This document shows, in pieces, positions 1 through 9,464 of a DNA stretch of 64,000 nt. The stretch is taken from positions 124,001-188,000 of the forward strand of contig CAWJNX010000002.1 of the NCBI GenBank assembly GCA_963844395.1, in the 5' to 3' direction. The notes below the pieces were generated by a model. It worked only from the letters and a program-made list of their open reading frames with translations, was not told where the DNA came from and made no database searches. How positions within the stretch are numbered: position 1 is the first letter of the stretch; every line of letters begins with the position of its first letter. The position numbers were made by a program, and so were the translations under genes. The stretch is from VRUE01 sp963844395 (lineage in GTDB: Bacteria > Actinomycetota > Thermoleophilia > Solirubrobacterales > 70-9).

Positions 1-2031
1 GAGCCGCGGCGTCCGCTCGCAGACCGAGCAGCGGTCTTCGAGGCGGAAGACGTCGCCGCGCTGGGGCAGCGGGAAGGTCTGGTCGCAGGAGTCGGGGTCG
101 TCGAGCGTCCAGCCCGTGCAGCCGACAAAGCGTTTGCCCGATTTTTTGGCGCGGATGATGCGCAGCATGTGGGGCGAGCCATCCTCCTTCTTGCGGCCGG
201 CTTCCTCGCAGACCTTGCAGGGGCCGAGGATGCGGTCCTCGTCCATCCCTTTCCAGATGACTTTGGCCAGGTCCTCGCGGCTGCCGTCGATTTCGGTCCA
301 GGTTTTGTGCAGGAGGTCGCGGCTCTCGCCGACGACCGCGCCCTTGGTCATCTCGCCGGCGGCGATCCGGTCCATCTCCGCCTCCAGGGTGGCGGTCATC
401 TCCGGCGTCGCCATCGCCGGCACGTAGTTCTTGAAGGCCTCGTACAGCGCGATTCCCGTCTCCGAGGGCACCGGCGGGTTGCCGTAGACGTAGCCGCGGT
501 CGAAGAGCTTCTGGATGATGTCGGCGCGGGTCGCTTTGGTGCCGAGGCCGCGCTCCTCCATCATCTCGATCAGTTTCGCCTGGGAGATGCGCCCCGGCGG
601 CTGGGTCTCCTTGTCGACGATCCAGGGCTCGCCCTCGAGGTCGAGCTGCTGGCCCTCCCGCAGCGCCGGGATCTCCTCGTCGGCGGAGCGGGCGTAGGTG
701 TAGATGGCGGCGTAGCCGGGGTCGACGACGACCGAGCCGCGGACGAAGTAGGTCTCCGAGCCAGCCTCGATGTCGGCCCGGGTCGACTCGGTGATCATCG
801 GCGGGCTGAAGGTGGCGAGGAAGCGGCGCACGACCAGTTCGTAGACGCGTTTCTTCGGCCCCTCGAGGGCGCCGGGATGGATCGCCTGCGTCGGGTAGAT
901 CGGCGGGTGATCGGTGGTCTCTTTTTTGCCGCGGGTCGGTTGGAGCTGCGGCTGATCGAGCAGGCCGGCGGCGGCCGAGAACTCCTTGACCCGGACCAGC
1001 GAGGAGACCAGCTCGCGCAGCGGCAGCGAGGCCGGGTAGACGGTGTTGTCGGTGCGCGGGTAGGAGATGAAGCCGTCCATGTAGAGGTCCTCGGCGATTC
1101 GCATCGCGCTGGCGGGGGTGATGCCGAGGCGGCTGGAGGCGTCGGTGCTGAAGGCGGTGGTGTTGTAGGGGGTCGGCGGCTTGCGCGTGTTCTTGCGCGC
1201 CGTGACCGACTTGACGACGCCGGGGGCCTTGGTGCCGGCGAGGGCGGCGTCGGCCTCGGCCTTGTCCCAGAACTTGTCGACGCTGTGGTGGGTCTCGAAG
1301 CTGCCATCGGGGTGCTCGAACTTGGCGAACAGCTCCCAGAACGGTTTGGCGACGTGGGCGCGGCGCTCCATCTCACGCTCGACGATCAGACCCAGGGTCG
1401 GGCTCTGGACGCGGCCGACGGAGAGGAAGTTGGAGCCGAAGCGGCGGCTGGCGAGGGAGACGGCGCGGGTCAGGGTCGCGCCCCAGAGCAGGTCGATGTC
1501 CTGGCGGGCGGCGCCGGCGTTGGCCAGCGGGTAGGAGAGCTCGTCGAGGTCGCCGAAGGCGCGCTCGATCTCTTCCTTGGTCAGGGCCGAGTAGCGGGCC
1601 CGCTTGATCGTCAAGGTGCCCTCGGCGGTTTCCTCGCGGCTGCCCAGCTGCGGGTTGGCGTCGAGCATCTCCTCCAGCGCCTCGAGGCCGATCAGCTCGC
1701 CCTCGCGGTCGAAGTCGGTTGCGATCACTAGCTCGTCGGCCTCTTTGGCGACCTTCTTGATCGCTTTGACGACGTTTTTGTCGGTCGGCTCCTTGATCAG
1801 CTCGGCGTCGATCAGGTCGTGCAGGTCGGTCTTCTGCCAGTTCGAGTAGCCCTCGGGGAAGGCGGGGCCGAGCACGTGGCCCTTGAGGCCGATCGTCATC
1901 TGCTCGCCATCGGCGTCGCGCCAGCTGTAGTGCGGGACTTTGAAGGATTTGTCCTCGCTGGCGCTGCCGCCGCTGAGGATCTCGGCGATCTTCTTGGCGC
2001 TGTTGTTCTTCTCGGTGACGATCAGTCGCAT
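1..2031 (-). CDS. topA: DNA topoisomerase I (type IA), 3' end cut by window edge
   Basis: Relaxes negatively supercoiled DNA through a 5'-phosphotyrosyl intermediate. The 677 visible residues hold the N-terminus and the whole catalytic core but no stop codon. The protein opens with a TOPRIM strand (MRLIVTEKNNSAKKIAEIL), followed by the acidic motif TDFDREGELIG. The active-site motif GFISYPRTDN puts the catalytic tyrosine at about residue 324. Near the cut end, CKVCEE, a single C in VGCTGW and CSVCERT look like C-terminal zinc-finger cysteines. The N-terminus is closer to archaeal-type or topo III-like enzymes than to E. coli TopA. It diverges from the epimerase gene across 112 bases. Function is certain; the type assignment is inference. 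Confidence 0.93.
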   Translation of the reverse strand, partial: MRLIVTEKNNSAKKIAEILSGGSASEDKSFKVPHYSWRDADGEQMTIGLKGHVLGPAFPEGYSNWQKTDLHDLIDAELIKEPTDKNVVKAIKKVAKEADELVIATDFDREGELIGLEALEEMLDANPQLGSREETAEGTLTIKRARYSALTKEEIERAFGDLDELSYPLANAGAARQDIDLLWGATLTRAVSLASRRFGSNFLSVGRVQSPTLGLIVEREMERRAHVAKPFWELFAKFEHPDGSFETHHSVDKFWDKAEADAALAGTKAPGVVKSVTARKNTRKPPTPYNTTAFSTDASSRLGITPASAMRIAEDLYMDGFISYPRTDNTVYPASLPLRELVSSLVRVKEFSAAAGLLDQPQLQPTRGKKETTDHPPIYPTQAIHPGALEGPKKRVYELVVRRFLATFSPPMITESTRADIEAGSETYFVRGSVVVDPGYAAIYTYARSADEEIPALREGQQLDLEGEPWIVDKETQPPGRISQAKLIEMMEERGLGTKATRADIIQKLFDRGYVYGNPPVPSETGIALYEAFKNYVPAMATPEMTATLEAEMDRIAAGEMTKGAVVGESRDLLHKTWTEIDGSREDLAKVIWKGMDEDRILGPCKVCEEAGRKKEDGSPHMLRIIRAKKSGKRFVGCTGWTLDDPDSCDQTFPLPQRGDVFRLEDRCSVCERTPRL

Positions 2032-2143
2032 CGGGCGGCGAGGGTAGCAGGGGCTCTCGGCGGCCCTGGCCGGCCGCCTGCCGCCGATCCCCTTAGGATC
2101 GGCGGCCGATGTCTGCGCCTGCGACCGCTTTCGCCCGAAGCCG

Positions 2144-3076
2144 ATGAGGGCCCTGGTTACGGGCGGCGCCGGCTTTATCGGCTCCAACCTGGTCGATGCC
2201 CTGCTGAGCCAGGGCGACGAGGTGACGGTGGTCGACGATCTCTCGACGGGGCGGCGCGAGAACCTCAACGGTGCTCTGGGGGCGGGTGCGACGCTGATCG
2301 AGGCAGACATCCGCGACGGCGCGGCACTGACCGCGCTGGTCGCCGAGCGCCGCCCGGAGGCGATCTTCCACCTGGCGGCGCAGATCGACGTGCGCAGGTC
2401 GGTGGCCGACCCCGCATTCGACGCCTCAATCAACGTCGGCGGCACGGCGAACGTGTTGGAGGCGGCGCGGACGGGGGGCGTGCGGAAAGTCATCTTCAGC
2501 TCGACCGGGGGGGCGATCTACGGGGAGGGCGAGGGGCAGCGGCTCCCGCTCGCCGAGGAGGCGCCGATCGCGCCGCTCGCCCCCTACGGGCAAAGCAAGT
2601 ACGCGGGTGAGGGATACCTGGCCCTGTACGAGCGGCTCTACGACCTCTCCGGCGTGAGCCTGCGGCTGGGCAACGTCTACGGCCCGCGCCAGGACCCACT
2701 CGGCGAGGCCGGCGTGATCGCGATCTTCTGCGGCCGGCTGCGCGGCGGCGGGCGGCCGACCGTCTACGGCGATGGCAGACAAACCCGCGACTACATATAT
2801 GTGGGCGACGTGGTCGCGGCGGCGCTGGCCGCTGCCGAGTCTGAGGCGACGGGGCCGATCAACGTCGGCACCGGGGTCGAGACCGACGTGCTGGAGCTGG
2901 CAGCTCGGCTGGGCGAGCTTGGCGGAACCGAGGACTTCGTGCCAGAGCTGGCGCCGTCGCGGCCCGGCGAGGTGCAGCGGATCTCGCTCGACCCGAGCCG
3001 GGCGGAGCGCGAGTTGGGCTGGCGGGCGAGGACCGGGCTCGAGGACGGTCTGCGCCTGACGCTCTCTAGTCTTTGA
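2144..3076 (+). CDS. NAD-dependent epimerase/dehydratase, UDP-glucose 4-epimerase-like
   Basis: Extended short-chain dehydrogenase that probably epimerises or dehydrates a nucleotide sugar for cell-surface glycans. The 310-residue protein starts with the Rossmann motif GGAGFIG (residues 7-13). It has the catalytic Ser/Thr region SSTGGAIYG (about 119-127) and YGQSK (Tyr148, Lys152), plus the GalE-like stretches RLGNVYGPRQ and YGDGRQTRDYIYVGDV. Length is normal for GalE or RmlB-like enzymes. The ATG sits 3 nt before the downstream gene's partner, with only 3 bases between its stop and the precorrin-2 dehydrogenase start, so the two are probably co-transcribed. The exact substrate cannot be read from sequence. 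Confidence 0.88.
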   Translation: MRALVTGGAGFIGSNLVDALLSQGDEVTVVDDLSTGRRENLNGALGAGATLIEADIRDGAALTALVAERRPEAIFHLAAQIDVRRSVADPAFDASINVGGTANVLEAARTGGVRKVIFSSTGGAIYGEGEGQRLPLAEEAPIAPLAPYGQSKYAGEGYLALYERLYDLSGVSLRLGNVYGPRQDPLGEAGVIAIFCGRLRGGGRPTVYGDGRQTRDYIYVGDVVAAALAAAESEATGPINVGTGVETDVLELAARLGELGGTEDFVPELAPSRPGEVQRISLDPSRAERELGWRARTGLEDGLRLTLSSL

Positions 3077-3079
3077 CCC

Positions 3080-3826
3080 ATGCCCGCCCAGGCCTACGCC
3101 GGCAAGGAGTGCGTGTGCCAGCTCCGCAAGGGGATCTGCGACCAGTCCTGCGTGCGGGACATGCTCGAGACCCCCTTCTACATCGCCTGCCTGAAGCTGA
3201 AGGGGCGGCGCTGCCTGGTGGTCGGCGGCGGCGACATCGGCCTGGAGAAGGTCGAGGGGCTGCTCGCCTGCGACGCCAACGTGACGCTGATCGCGCCAGT
3301 CGCCCATCCCGAGCTGGAATCGCTCGCCACTGAGGGGTCGATCGAGTGGGAGAAGCGTTCCTACGCTGGGGCGGCCGACCTGGCGGGGGTCTTCATGGTG
3401 ATCGCCGCCACCGACGACAGCGAGGTCAACATCGGCGTCTACGACGACGCCGAGCGGCGGGCGATGCTGGTCAACGTCGTCGACGTGCCGCCGCTCTGCA
3501 ACTTCATCCTGCCGGCGATCGTCCGCAGCGGCCCGCTGGCGATCGCGATCTCGACCGCCGGCGCATCCCCCGCCTTGGCGAAGCGGATGAAGCGCGAGGT
3601 CTCGGAGCTGTTCGGCGAGGAGTACGCAAGGCTGGCGGTCGTCCTCAACGACGCCCGCGGCTGGGCCAAGGGCACGCTGCCGACCTACCAGGACCGCAAG
3701 GAGTTCTTCGAGGGGATCGTCAACGGCGACCCCGACCCGGTGGCGCTGATCCGCGCCGGCCGCGAGACCGAGGTGCTGGCGCTGATCGAGGCTGCCAAGG
3801 AGCGCGCGGCTTCGGCGTTGGCGTAG
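3080..3826 (+). CDS. Precorrin-2 dehydrogenase / siroheme synthase N-terminal domain (CysG-N, MET8-like)
   Basis: NAD-dependent oxidation of precorrin-2 to sirohydrochlorin on the siroheme or cobalamin route. It carries the family's KGRRCLVVGGGDIGLEKVE nucleotide-binding motif, followed by ATDDSEVN and the STAGASPALAKRM signature. There is no uroporphyrinogen methyltransferase domain, so this is the stand-alone form. Two starts are possible. ATG 3080 lies 3 nt after the epimerase stop and adds 27 residues rich in cysteine (C-x-C-x6-C-x3-C). ATG 3161 gives the usual family N-terminus (MLETPFYIACLKLKG). I keep the longer form because of the tight spacing, with low certainty about the start. Confidence 0.85.
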   Translation: MPAQAYAGKECVCQLRKGICDQSCVRDMLETPFYIACLKLKGRRCLVVGGGDIGLEKVEGLLACDANVTLIAPVAHPELESLATEGSIEWEKRSYAGAADLAGVFMVIAATDDSEVNIGVYDDAERRAMLVNVVDVPPLCNFILPAIVRSGPLAIAISTAGASPALAKRMKREVSELFGEEYARLAVVLNDARGWAKGTLPTYQDRKEFFEGIVNGDPDPVALIRAGRETEVLALIEAAKERAASALA

Positions 3827-3926
3827 AGGGCGTCGGGGTCCCCCGCCGGGAACCCGCATTGGAACGGCCACTTGGGCTCAGACCGGGGTGGGCTCACAAG
3901 TTCCCGGAGGGGACCCCGACGCCCTC
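3826..3926. repeat. Long palindromic intergenic element (arm type GGGCGTCGGG)
   Basis: Arms 3826-3843 and 3909-3926 (GAGGGCGTCGGGGTCCCC and its complement) pair perfectly. A second pair, CCGGGAAC at 3846-3853 with GTTCCCGG at 3900-3907, extends the stem to about 26 bp around a 46-nt loop. It begins at the last base of the precorrin-2 dehydrogenase stop and could terminate transcription from both convergent genes. The outer 10-12 bp recur in the element at 17742-17872. Confidence 0.8.
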
Positions 3927-3984
3927 TCACCACGAGACCTGCATTCGCCCCCTTATACGTGGTGAATGCAGGCCTCCTGGTACT

Positions 3985-4629
3985 TCAGGCCGCCGGCAAT
4001 GCGAAGAAGGCTACGGCGGCGAAGTGTGCTGCGGCGGCGAGGATTACGAAGAGGTGGAAGACCTCGTGGTAGCCGAATACGCGGGGGTTGGGGTTGGGGC
4101 GTTGGGTCGCGTAGACGACGGCGCCGGCGGTGTAGAGGAGGCCTCCGGCGGCTACCAGCAGGGTGCCGGCAGTGCCGATCTCGTTCCATAGCGCCGGGAA
4201 GGGGATGACGGCGATCCAGCCCAGCGAGAGGTATACGAGAGCCGCGACCCATTTCGGGTGCTCGATCCAGACGATCTCTACGACCGCGCCGGCGACGGCG
4301 CCGACCCAGACGGCGACCAGGATCGTGTCGGCGAGCGCGCCGTCGAGCGCCAGCAGGGCGAAGGGCGTGTAGGTGCCGGCGATGAGGAAGAAGATCATCG
4401 AGTGATCGAGGCGACGCATCCAGCGGCGCAGGTCGGGCTGCTGCCAGTCGACCCGGTGATAGAGGGCGCTGGTGCCGAGCAGGGCAGAGAGGCTGACGGC
4501 GTATATGGCGACGGCCAGCGTCGCCTTTGGCGTATCGGCGGCGACGATCAGCGCGGCGCCGAGCCCGAGCGAGATGAAGAAGGCCCACTCGTGCGAGACG
4601 CCCCGCAACTTCGGCTTGACCGCCGCCAT
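3985..4629 (-). CDS. Hemolysin III family (PAQR-like) membrane protein
   Basis: Seven-helix membrane protein of the HlyIII/YqfA family, part of the PAQR superfamily; its cellular role is not established. The conserved metal-site motifs are visible: SALYHRVDW near the second helix, LDHSMIFFLIAGTYTP in the middle, and the C-terminal HEVFHLFVILAAAAHF. I start at ATG 4629 (MAAVKPKLRG), which gives 214 residues, the usual family size. An in-frame upstream extension to 4758 would add about 43 residues of basic, non-conserved sequence overlapping the nrdJ promoter region and is rejected. It is convergent with the precorrin-2 dehydrogenase gene. Confidence 0.85.
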   Translation of the reverse strand: MAAVKPKLRGVSHEWAFFISLGLGAALIVAADTPKATLAVAIYAVSLSALLGTSALYHRVDWQQPDLRRWMRRLDHSMIFFLIAGTYTPFALLALDGALADTILVAVWVGAVAGAVVEIVWIEHPKWVAALVYLSLGWIAVIPFPALWNEIGTAGTLLVAAGGLLYTAGAVVYATQRPNPNPRVFGYHEVFHLFVILAAAAHFAAVAFFALPAA

Positions 4630-4727
4630 CGCGTCGGATGCAACTTCTCGCCCATGCGCTCCGCGCCCCTGCGCAGGTCTTCGACCATGACGACAGCGTA
4701 CCCCGCTCTTTGTGCCGATATGCGGAA

Positions 4728-4857
4728 TTGACACCATGTAAGTGAGGACGAATTGCAATAGACCTTGCGAAATCGTGCGTGAGACACACGATTGACGTCC
4801 GAGCTAGAGGCAATCCTGGGCAGCTCCCCCAAAAGTCGCCCCGAGAGGAGAAGTTCG
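4728..4857 (+). promoter_or_regulatory. nrdJ leader with -35-like TTGACA and strong ribosome-binding site
   Basis: The divergent region between the hemolysin III gene and nrdJ holds a perfect TTGACA at 4728-4733. No convincing -10 box sits at 17 nt, the closest being AT-rich sequence around 4752-4759. A GAGAGGAGAAG Shine-Dalgarno stretch ends about 5 nt before ATG 4858 and decides that start over an in-frame TTG at 4792. I saw no NrdR box and no cobalamin riboswitch. Confidence 0.4.
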
Positions 4858-7800
4858 ATGTCCAAGACCGCCACCAGCGCTTCCCAAACCGTTCTCGAGG
4901 GGCTGGCGATCGAGCGCAGATTCTCCTCTCCCGGCACGCATCCCTTCGACGAGATCGAGTGGGAGCTCCGCGACGCGGTGATCGGTGATCCGGTCGATCC
5001 CGCCTTCGAGCAGCGCCAGGTCGAGTTCCCCAAGAGCTGGTCGCAGAACGCGACCAACATCGTCGCCCAGAAGTACTTCCGCGGGCAGATGGGGAGCCCG
5101 AAACGCGAGCGCTCGGTGAAAGAGATGATCGGGCGGGTCGCGGGGACGATCTCCGAGTGGGGGCGCCAGGGCGGCTACTTCGCCTCGGCCGAGGACGGCG
5201 AGGCCTTCGAAGCCGAGCTGACCTCGATCCTGCTCAACCAAAAGGCGGCCTTCAACTCGCCGGTCTGGTTCAACGTCGGCTTCGAGGAGCGGCCGCAGTG
5301 CTCGGCCTGCCAGCCATACCACGCCCTCGTCTCCACTCCTGAGGGGATGGTCCCGATCGGCGAGCTCGTCGAGGGAGAGCAGACCGGCCGCGAGGTTTAC
5401 GACGCGAACGGCGTCACGCGAGTAGTCGCCGTCAAGGCCAACGGGCGCAAGACCGTGATGCGGGTGAAGCTGCGCAACGGCAACTTCGTCGAAGCCACGC
5501 CGGACCACGTCGTCAAGGCGGTGGCCGAGCGGCGTACCGAGCCACAGTGGCTTCGCGTCGATCAACTTGCGCCGGGAATGCGGCTCCACCTTCATCCGCA
5601 CCGGGCAAGGGTCGCCGAGCCCGTCCTCGTCGCTGCCGGGGGGCCCGCTTCGACTGAATTCGACGATGGGGTTGACCATCTGGAGGCGCTCGACGAGACG
5701 ACGCAAGTGGATCGCGCCGAGGCGGCTCTGGCCGGCTGGCTGCAAGCCGATGGCTTCGTCGGCCAGTACGAGAGCGGGACGAATAACTCGCTGACCATCG
5801 AGTTCCAGGTCACCAACGACGCCGAGTTCGCCTGGGTGATGGAGAATCTCGACGTCGCCCTGCCGGACGTGCACCGCAAGGTGCGGGTTGCCGACACCCA
5901 GGAGGTCGAAGTGCGGAGGATCCGCCTCTACGGAGAGGTGCTTCGCGACTTCGTCGAGCGCTGGGAGCTTGCCCCACGCGGGACCGAGATCCGCGTTCCC
6001 TCACGGCTGTGGACCGCAACCCATGAGGAGATCTGCGCCTACCTGCGCAGTGTGTTCCAGGCCGACGGCTACGTGACCGTGCGGCACGAAAACGGTTGCG
6101 AGAACGCCCGGATCGGATTCGCCGTGATCGGCGAGAGGTGGACGGAGGACCTGCAGATCCTCCTCAGCTCGATCGGGATCTACTCTCGCCGCACCCATAA
6201 GCGGGAGAAGCGGGGCGATCGGCACGACGTGCACGAGCTTGCGATCTCCATCGGCTCCGAGCGAGCTCGGTTCGTCGAGCTGGTCGGGTTCGTGGACGAG
6301 AAGAAGCAGCGCCGACTGCTCGAGTCGCTGGAGCTGCGCAATCCGAAAATCTGTCCGGACCTGCGCGAGGAGGAGATCGTCGCGATCGAAGACCTGGGAG
6401 CCCAGGAGGTCTACGACATCCAGACCGAGTCCGGCGAGTACTTGAGCAACAACATCGCCGTTCACAACTGCTTCATCCTCAGCGTCGACGACAGCATGGA
6501 GTCGATCCTCGACTGGAACACCAAGGAGGGGATGATCTTCCGCGGCGGCTCGGGATCGGGGATCAACCTCTCCAACATCCGCGGTTCGGTCGAGCCGCTC
6601 TCCAAGGGCGGGCTCGCCTCCGGGCCGGTCAGCTTCATGCGCGGCGCAGATGCCTGGGCGGGAACGATCAAGTCGGGCGGCAAGACGCGGCGCGCGGCAA
6701 AGATGGTCGTCCTCGACGTCGACCACCCCGACGTCGAGCACTTCATCTGGTGCAAGGCCAAAGAGGAGGAGAAGGCGGGCGCGCTGCGCGACGCCGGCTT
6801 CGACATGTCGATCGACGGCGAGGGGTTCACCTCGATCCAGTACCAGAACGCCAACAACTCGGTGCGGGTCACCGACGAGTTCATGGAGGCGGTCGAGGCC
6901 GATGAGGACTGGAGCCTGACCGCACGGACCACCGGCGAGCCGACCAAGACGCTGCCGGCCCGCGACCTTATGAACCAGATCGCCGACGCCGCCTGGCGCT
7001 GCGCCGATCCCGGCGTCCAGTACGACACCATCATCAACCGCTGGCACACCTCGCCGGAGTCGGGGCGGATCAACGCCTCCAACCCCTGCAGCGAGTACAT
7101 GCACGTCGACGACTCGGCCTGCAACCTGGCCTCGCTCAACCTGATGAAGTTCCGCCGCGAGGACGGCAGCTTCGACGTCGAGGACTTCCAACACGCCTGC
7201 GACATCGTCTTCCTCGCGCAGGAGATCGTCGTCGGCTTCTCCAGCTACCCGACCGAGCAGATCGCCGCCAACGCCAACGCCTTCCGCCAGCTCGGCCTCG
7301 GCTACGCCAACCTCGGCGCGCTGCTGATGTCGGACGGGCTGCCCTACGACTCCGACGCCGGTCGCAACGTCGCCGCCGCGATCACGGCGCTGATGACCGG
7401 CCGCGCCTACCGCCAGTCGGCACAGATCGCCGCCGGGGCGACCGGGCCCTACGACGAGTACGAGCTCAACCGCGAGCCCCACAACGGGGTGATGCGGATG
7501 CACCGTGACGCCGCCTACGACATTGACCCGGCCGGGATCAAGGGCGAGCTGCTGGAGGCCGCGCAGCGCGCCTGGGACGAGGCAGTCGAGCTGGGCGAGG
7601 AGCACGGCTACCGCAACGCGCAGGCGACGGTGCTGGCGCCGACCGGGACGATCAGCTTCCTGATGGACTGCGACACGACCGGGATCGAGCCCGACTTCTC
7701 GCTGGTCAAGTTCAAGGAGCTGGTCGGCGGCGGGCAGATGACGATCGTCAACCAGTCGGTGCCACTGGCGCTGCGCACGCTCGGCTACAGCGACGCTGAG

Positions 7801-8894
7801 GTCGACCAGATCAACGCCTACATCGCCGAGCAGAACACGATCGTCGGCGCGCCCGGCCTCAAGGACGAGCACCTGCCGGTCTTCGACGTCGCAGTCGGCG
7901 AGCGGGCGATCTCCCACACCGGCCACATCGACATGATGGCCGCGACCCAGCCCTTCATCTCAGGCGCGATCTCGAAGACGGTCAACCTGCCGCAGGACGC
8001 GACGGTCGAGGACATCGCCGATGCTTACACGCGCGGCTGGAAGGGCGGCCTCAAGGCGCTGGCGATCTACCGTGACGGCTCCAAGACCGCGCAGGCGCTG
8101 CGCACCGACGCCCAGGAGACCAGGAGGCCGAGGCGGAGGTCGTCGCGGCGCCGCCGGAGCGCAAGCGAATGCCGCGCGAGCGCGAGTCGATCACCCACAA
8201 GTTCTCGATCGCCGGCCACGAGGGCTACATCACCGCCGGCAAATACGAGGACGGCTCGGTCGGCGAGATCTTCCTCACCGACATCGGCAAGGAGGGGTCG
8301 ACGATGCGGGGGCTGATGAACGCCTTCGCGACGGCGATCTCGATCGGCCTGCAGTACGGCGTCCCGCTCGAGGTCTTCGTGCGCAAGTTCAGCTACATGC
8401 GCTTCGAGCCGGAGGGGATCACCGGCAACCCGGAGATCCCCTTCGCCAAATCGCTGCCCGACTACATCATGCGCTGGCTCGGCAGCCGCTTCATCGACGA
8501 CCTCGACGCGCTCGAGGACCTCGGCATCCTGACCAGCGAGGTGCGGGCCAAGCGCGAGGCGGAGGCGACGCAGCTCGGGCTCGGGATCAGCACCGGCGGC
8601 GAGGTCGCACCGACCGACGGCGCCGGCAACGGGGGCAACGGCCACTCCAAACCGGGCAACGGCAACGGGGGGAATGGCCACTCGGAGCCAGCGAACGGTG
8701 TCGATAAGGCGAAGGCCACCGGCGGCGAGGCAGTCCCGGCGGCGGCGGCCTTCACCGAAACCCCGCCGGTCGTCCCGGCCAAGATGTCCGGCCTCGACCT
8801 CGGTCCCGCCTGCGAGCAGTGCGGCGGCATGATGCAGCGCACGGGCAGCTGCTACACGTGCTCGTCGTGCGGCAACAACACCGGCTGCGGCTGA
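4858..8894 (+). CDS. nrdJ: Coenzyme-B12-dependent (class II) ribonucleotide reductase with intein; one frameshift near 8121
   Basis: Reduces ribonucleotides to deoxyribonucleotides with adenosylcobalamin, without needing oxygen. N-extein: FNSPVWFNVGFEERPQCSA, then an intein (5308-6468), then CFILSVDDSMESILDW, so the redox-active cysteine is the intein's +1 residue. Downstream are FRGGSGSGINLSNIR, the active-site loop NPCSEYM, and TVLAPTGTISFLMDCDTTGIEPDF. The C-terminus is cysteine-rich (CEQCGG...CYTCSSCGNNTGCG), matching the NrdJ redox or zinc tail. The reading frame breaks near 8121. Restoring one C in a short C run gives DAQETQEAEAEVV and joins both halves seamlessly, so this is probably a sequencing deletion. 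A glycine/asparagine-rich linker (about 8620-8700) precedes the tail. Confidence 0.93.
5308..6468 (+). other. NrdJ intein with LAGLIDADG homing endonuclease
   Basis: A 387-residue in-frame insertion inside nrdJ. It starts with Cys1 (CQPYHALVSTPEGMVPIGEL) and contains block B (NGNFVEATPDHVV). Two dodecapeptide endonuclease motifs follow, ALAGWLQADGFV and AYLRSVFQADGYV, each retaining the acidic residue. It ends with block F/G (EVYDIQTESGEYLSNNIAVHN) before Cys+1. The splice residues Cys1, terminal His-Asn and Cys+1 are all present, so splicing competence is expected. The large size and intact endonuclease motifs suggest the element may still home. Insertion immediately before a catalytic cysteine is typical of ribonucleotide-reductase inteins. 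Confidence 0.93.
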
Positions 8895-8897
8895 GGC

Positions 8898-9245
8898 GTG
8901 CCGCGGCGCTTTCTGCGGGTTGAGGGCGCCGTCGTATTCGCCACCGCCGTCGCGGTCTACCTCGATGCCGATTTCAGCATCGTGGCGCTGGTGCTGCTCT
9001 TCCTCGCACCCGACCTGGCCTTCGTCGGCTTTCTGCTCGGCCCACGGGCGGGAGCGCTCGCCTATGACGCCGTCCACATCGAGGTCTGGCCCGTCCTCCT
9101 CGGCGCGATCGGAATCCTGGGCGACGAGCAAGTGCCAATTCAGATCGCATTGATCTGGCTCGCCCACATCGGCCTAGACCGCGCTCTCGGCTATGGCCTC
9201 CGCTATCCCGACAACGCCTCGGAGAGCCACCTCGATCGCGTCTAG
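8898..9245 (+). CDS. DUF4260 family small membrane protein
   Basis: A 115-residue protein of three to four short hydrophobic helices with the DUF4260 pattern (FSIVALVLLFLAPDLAFVGFLLGPR, AYDAVHIEVWPVLLG, LIWLAHIGLDRALGYGLRYPD). Its function is unknown in the literature I know. The GTG start lies 3 nt after the nrdJ stop, so it is probably co-transcribed. Nothing in the sequence links it to nucleotide reduction. Family assignment is fairly secure. Confidence 0.8.
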   Translation: MPRRFLRVEGAVVFATAVAVYLDADFSIVALVLLFLAPDLAFVGFLLGPRAGALAYDAVHIEVWPVLLGAIGILGDEQVPIQIALIWLAHIGLDRALGYGLRYPDNASESHLDRV

Positions 9246-9464
9246 CTACAGCTCGCCGCGTGCGATCAACAACCCCGTCATCGACATCTAGCCCCTCAAG
9301 GGATGGGCCGCTAGTTCCGTCGCGATTTCGCTTAGTTGTGCCGCCTCGACAAGCCGGTCTTCGGCAGTCTGCTCAAACCCAGCCCTCAGTTCGGCTAGTG
9401 CCAAGCCGCTTTGCCAACTCGGCCTGACCCAAGCCGTGGCGACGGCTTTCTTTGTCTCTGCTGC
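9246..9464. other. Intergenic region, possible gene remnant on minus strand
   Basis: 219 bases without a convincing gene. On the minus strand a short open stretch reads LALAELRAGFEQTAEDRLVEAAQLSEIATELAAHPLRG before a stop, with coding-like composition but no clear start. It may be a decayed small gene. I see no hairpin or promoter worth calling. Confidence 0.3.

Noticed and set aside
169..1731. Long plus-strand open frame opposite the topoisomerase
   Set aside because: It is antisense to a well-supported gene, has low-complexity Gly/Ala/Val/Glu composition and matches no family; typical shadow frame in very GC-rich DNA.
6001..7926. 641-residue minus-strand open frame opposite nrdJ
   Set aside because: Fully antisense to conserved NrdJ sequence, with no motif or ribosome site; a shadow.
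8100..8170. Programmed ribosomal frameshift in nrdJ
   Set aside because: No slippery heptamer or downstream pseudoknot is visible, many unrelated genes show the same kind of break, and one C restores the frame; a sequence error is simpler.
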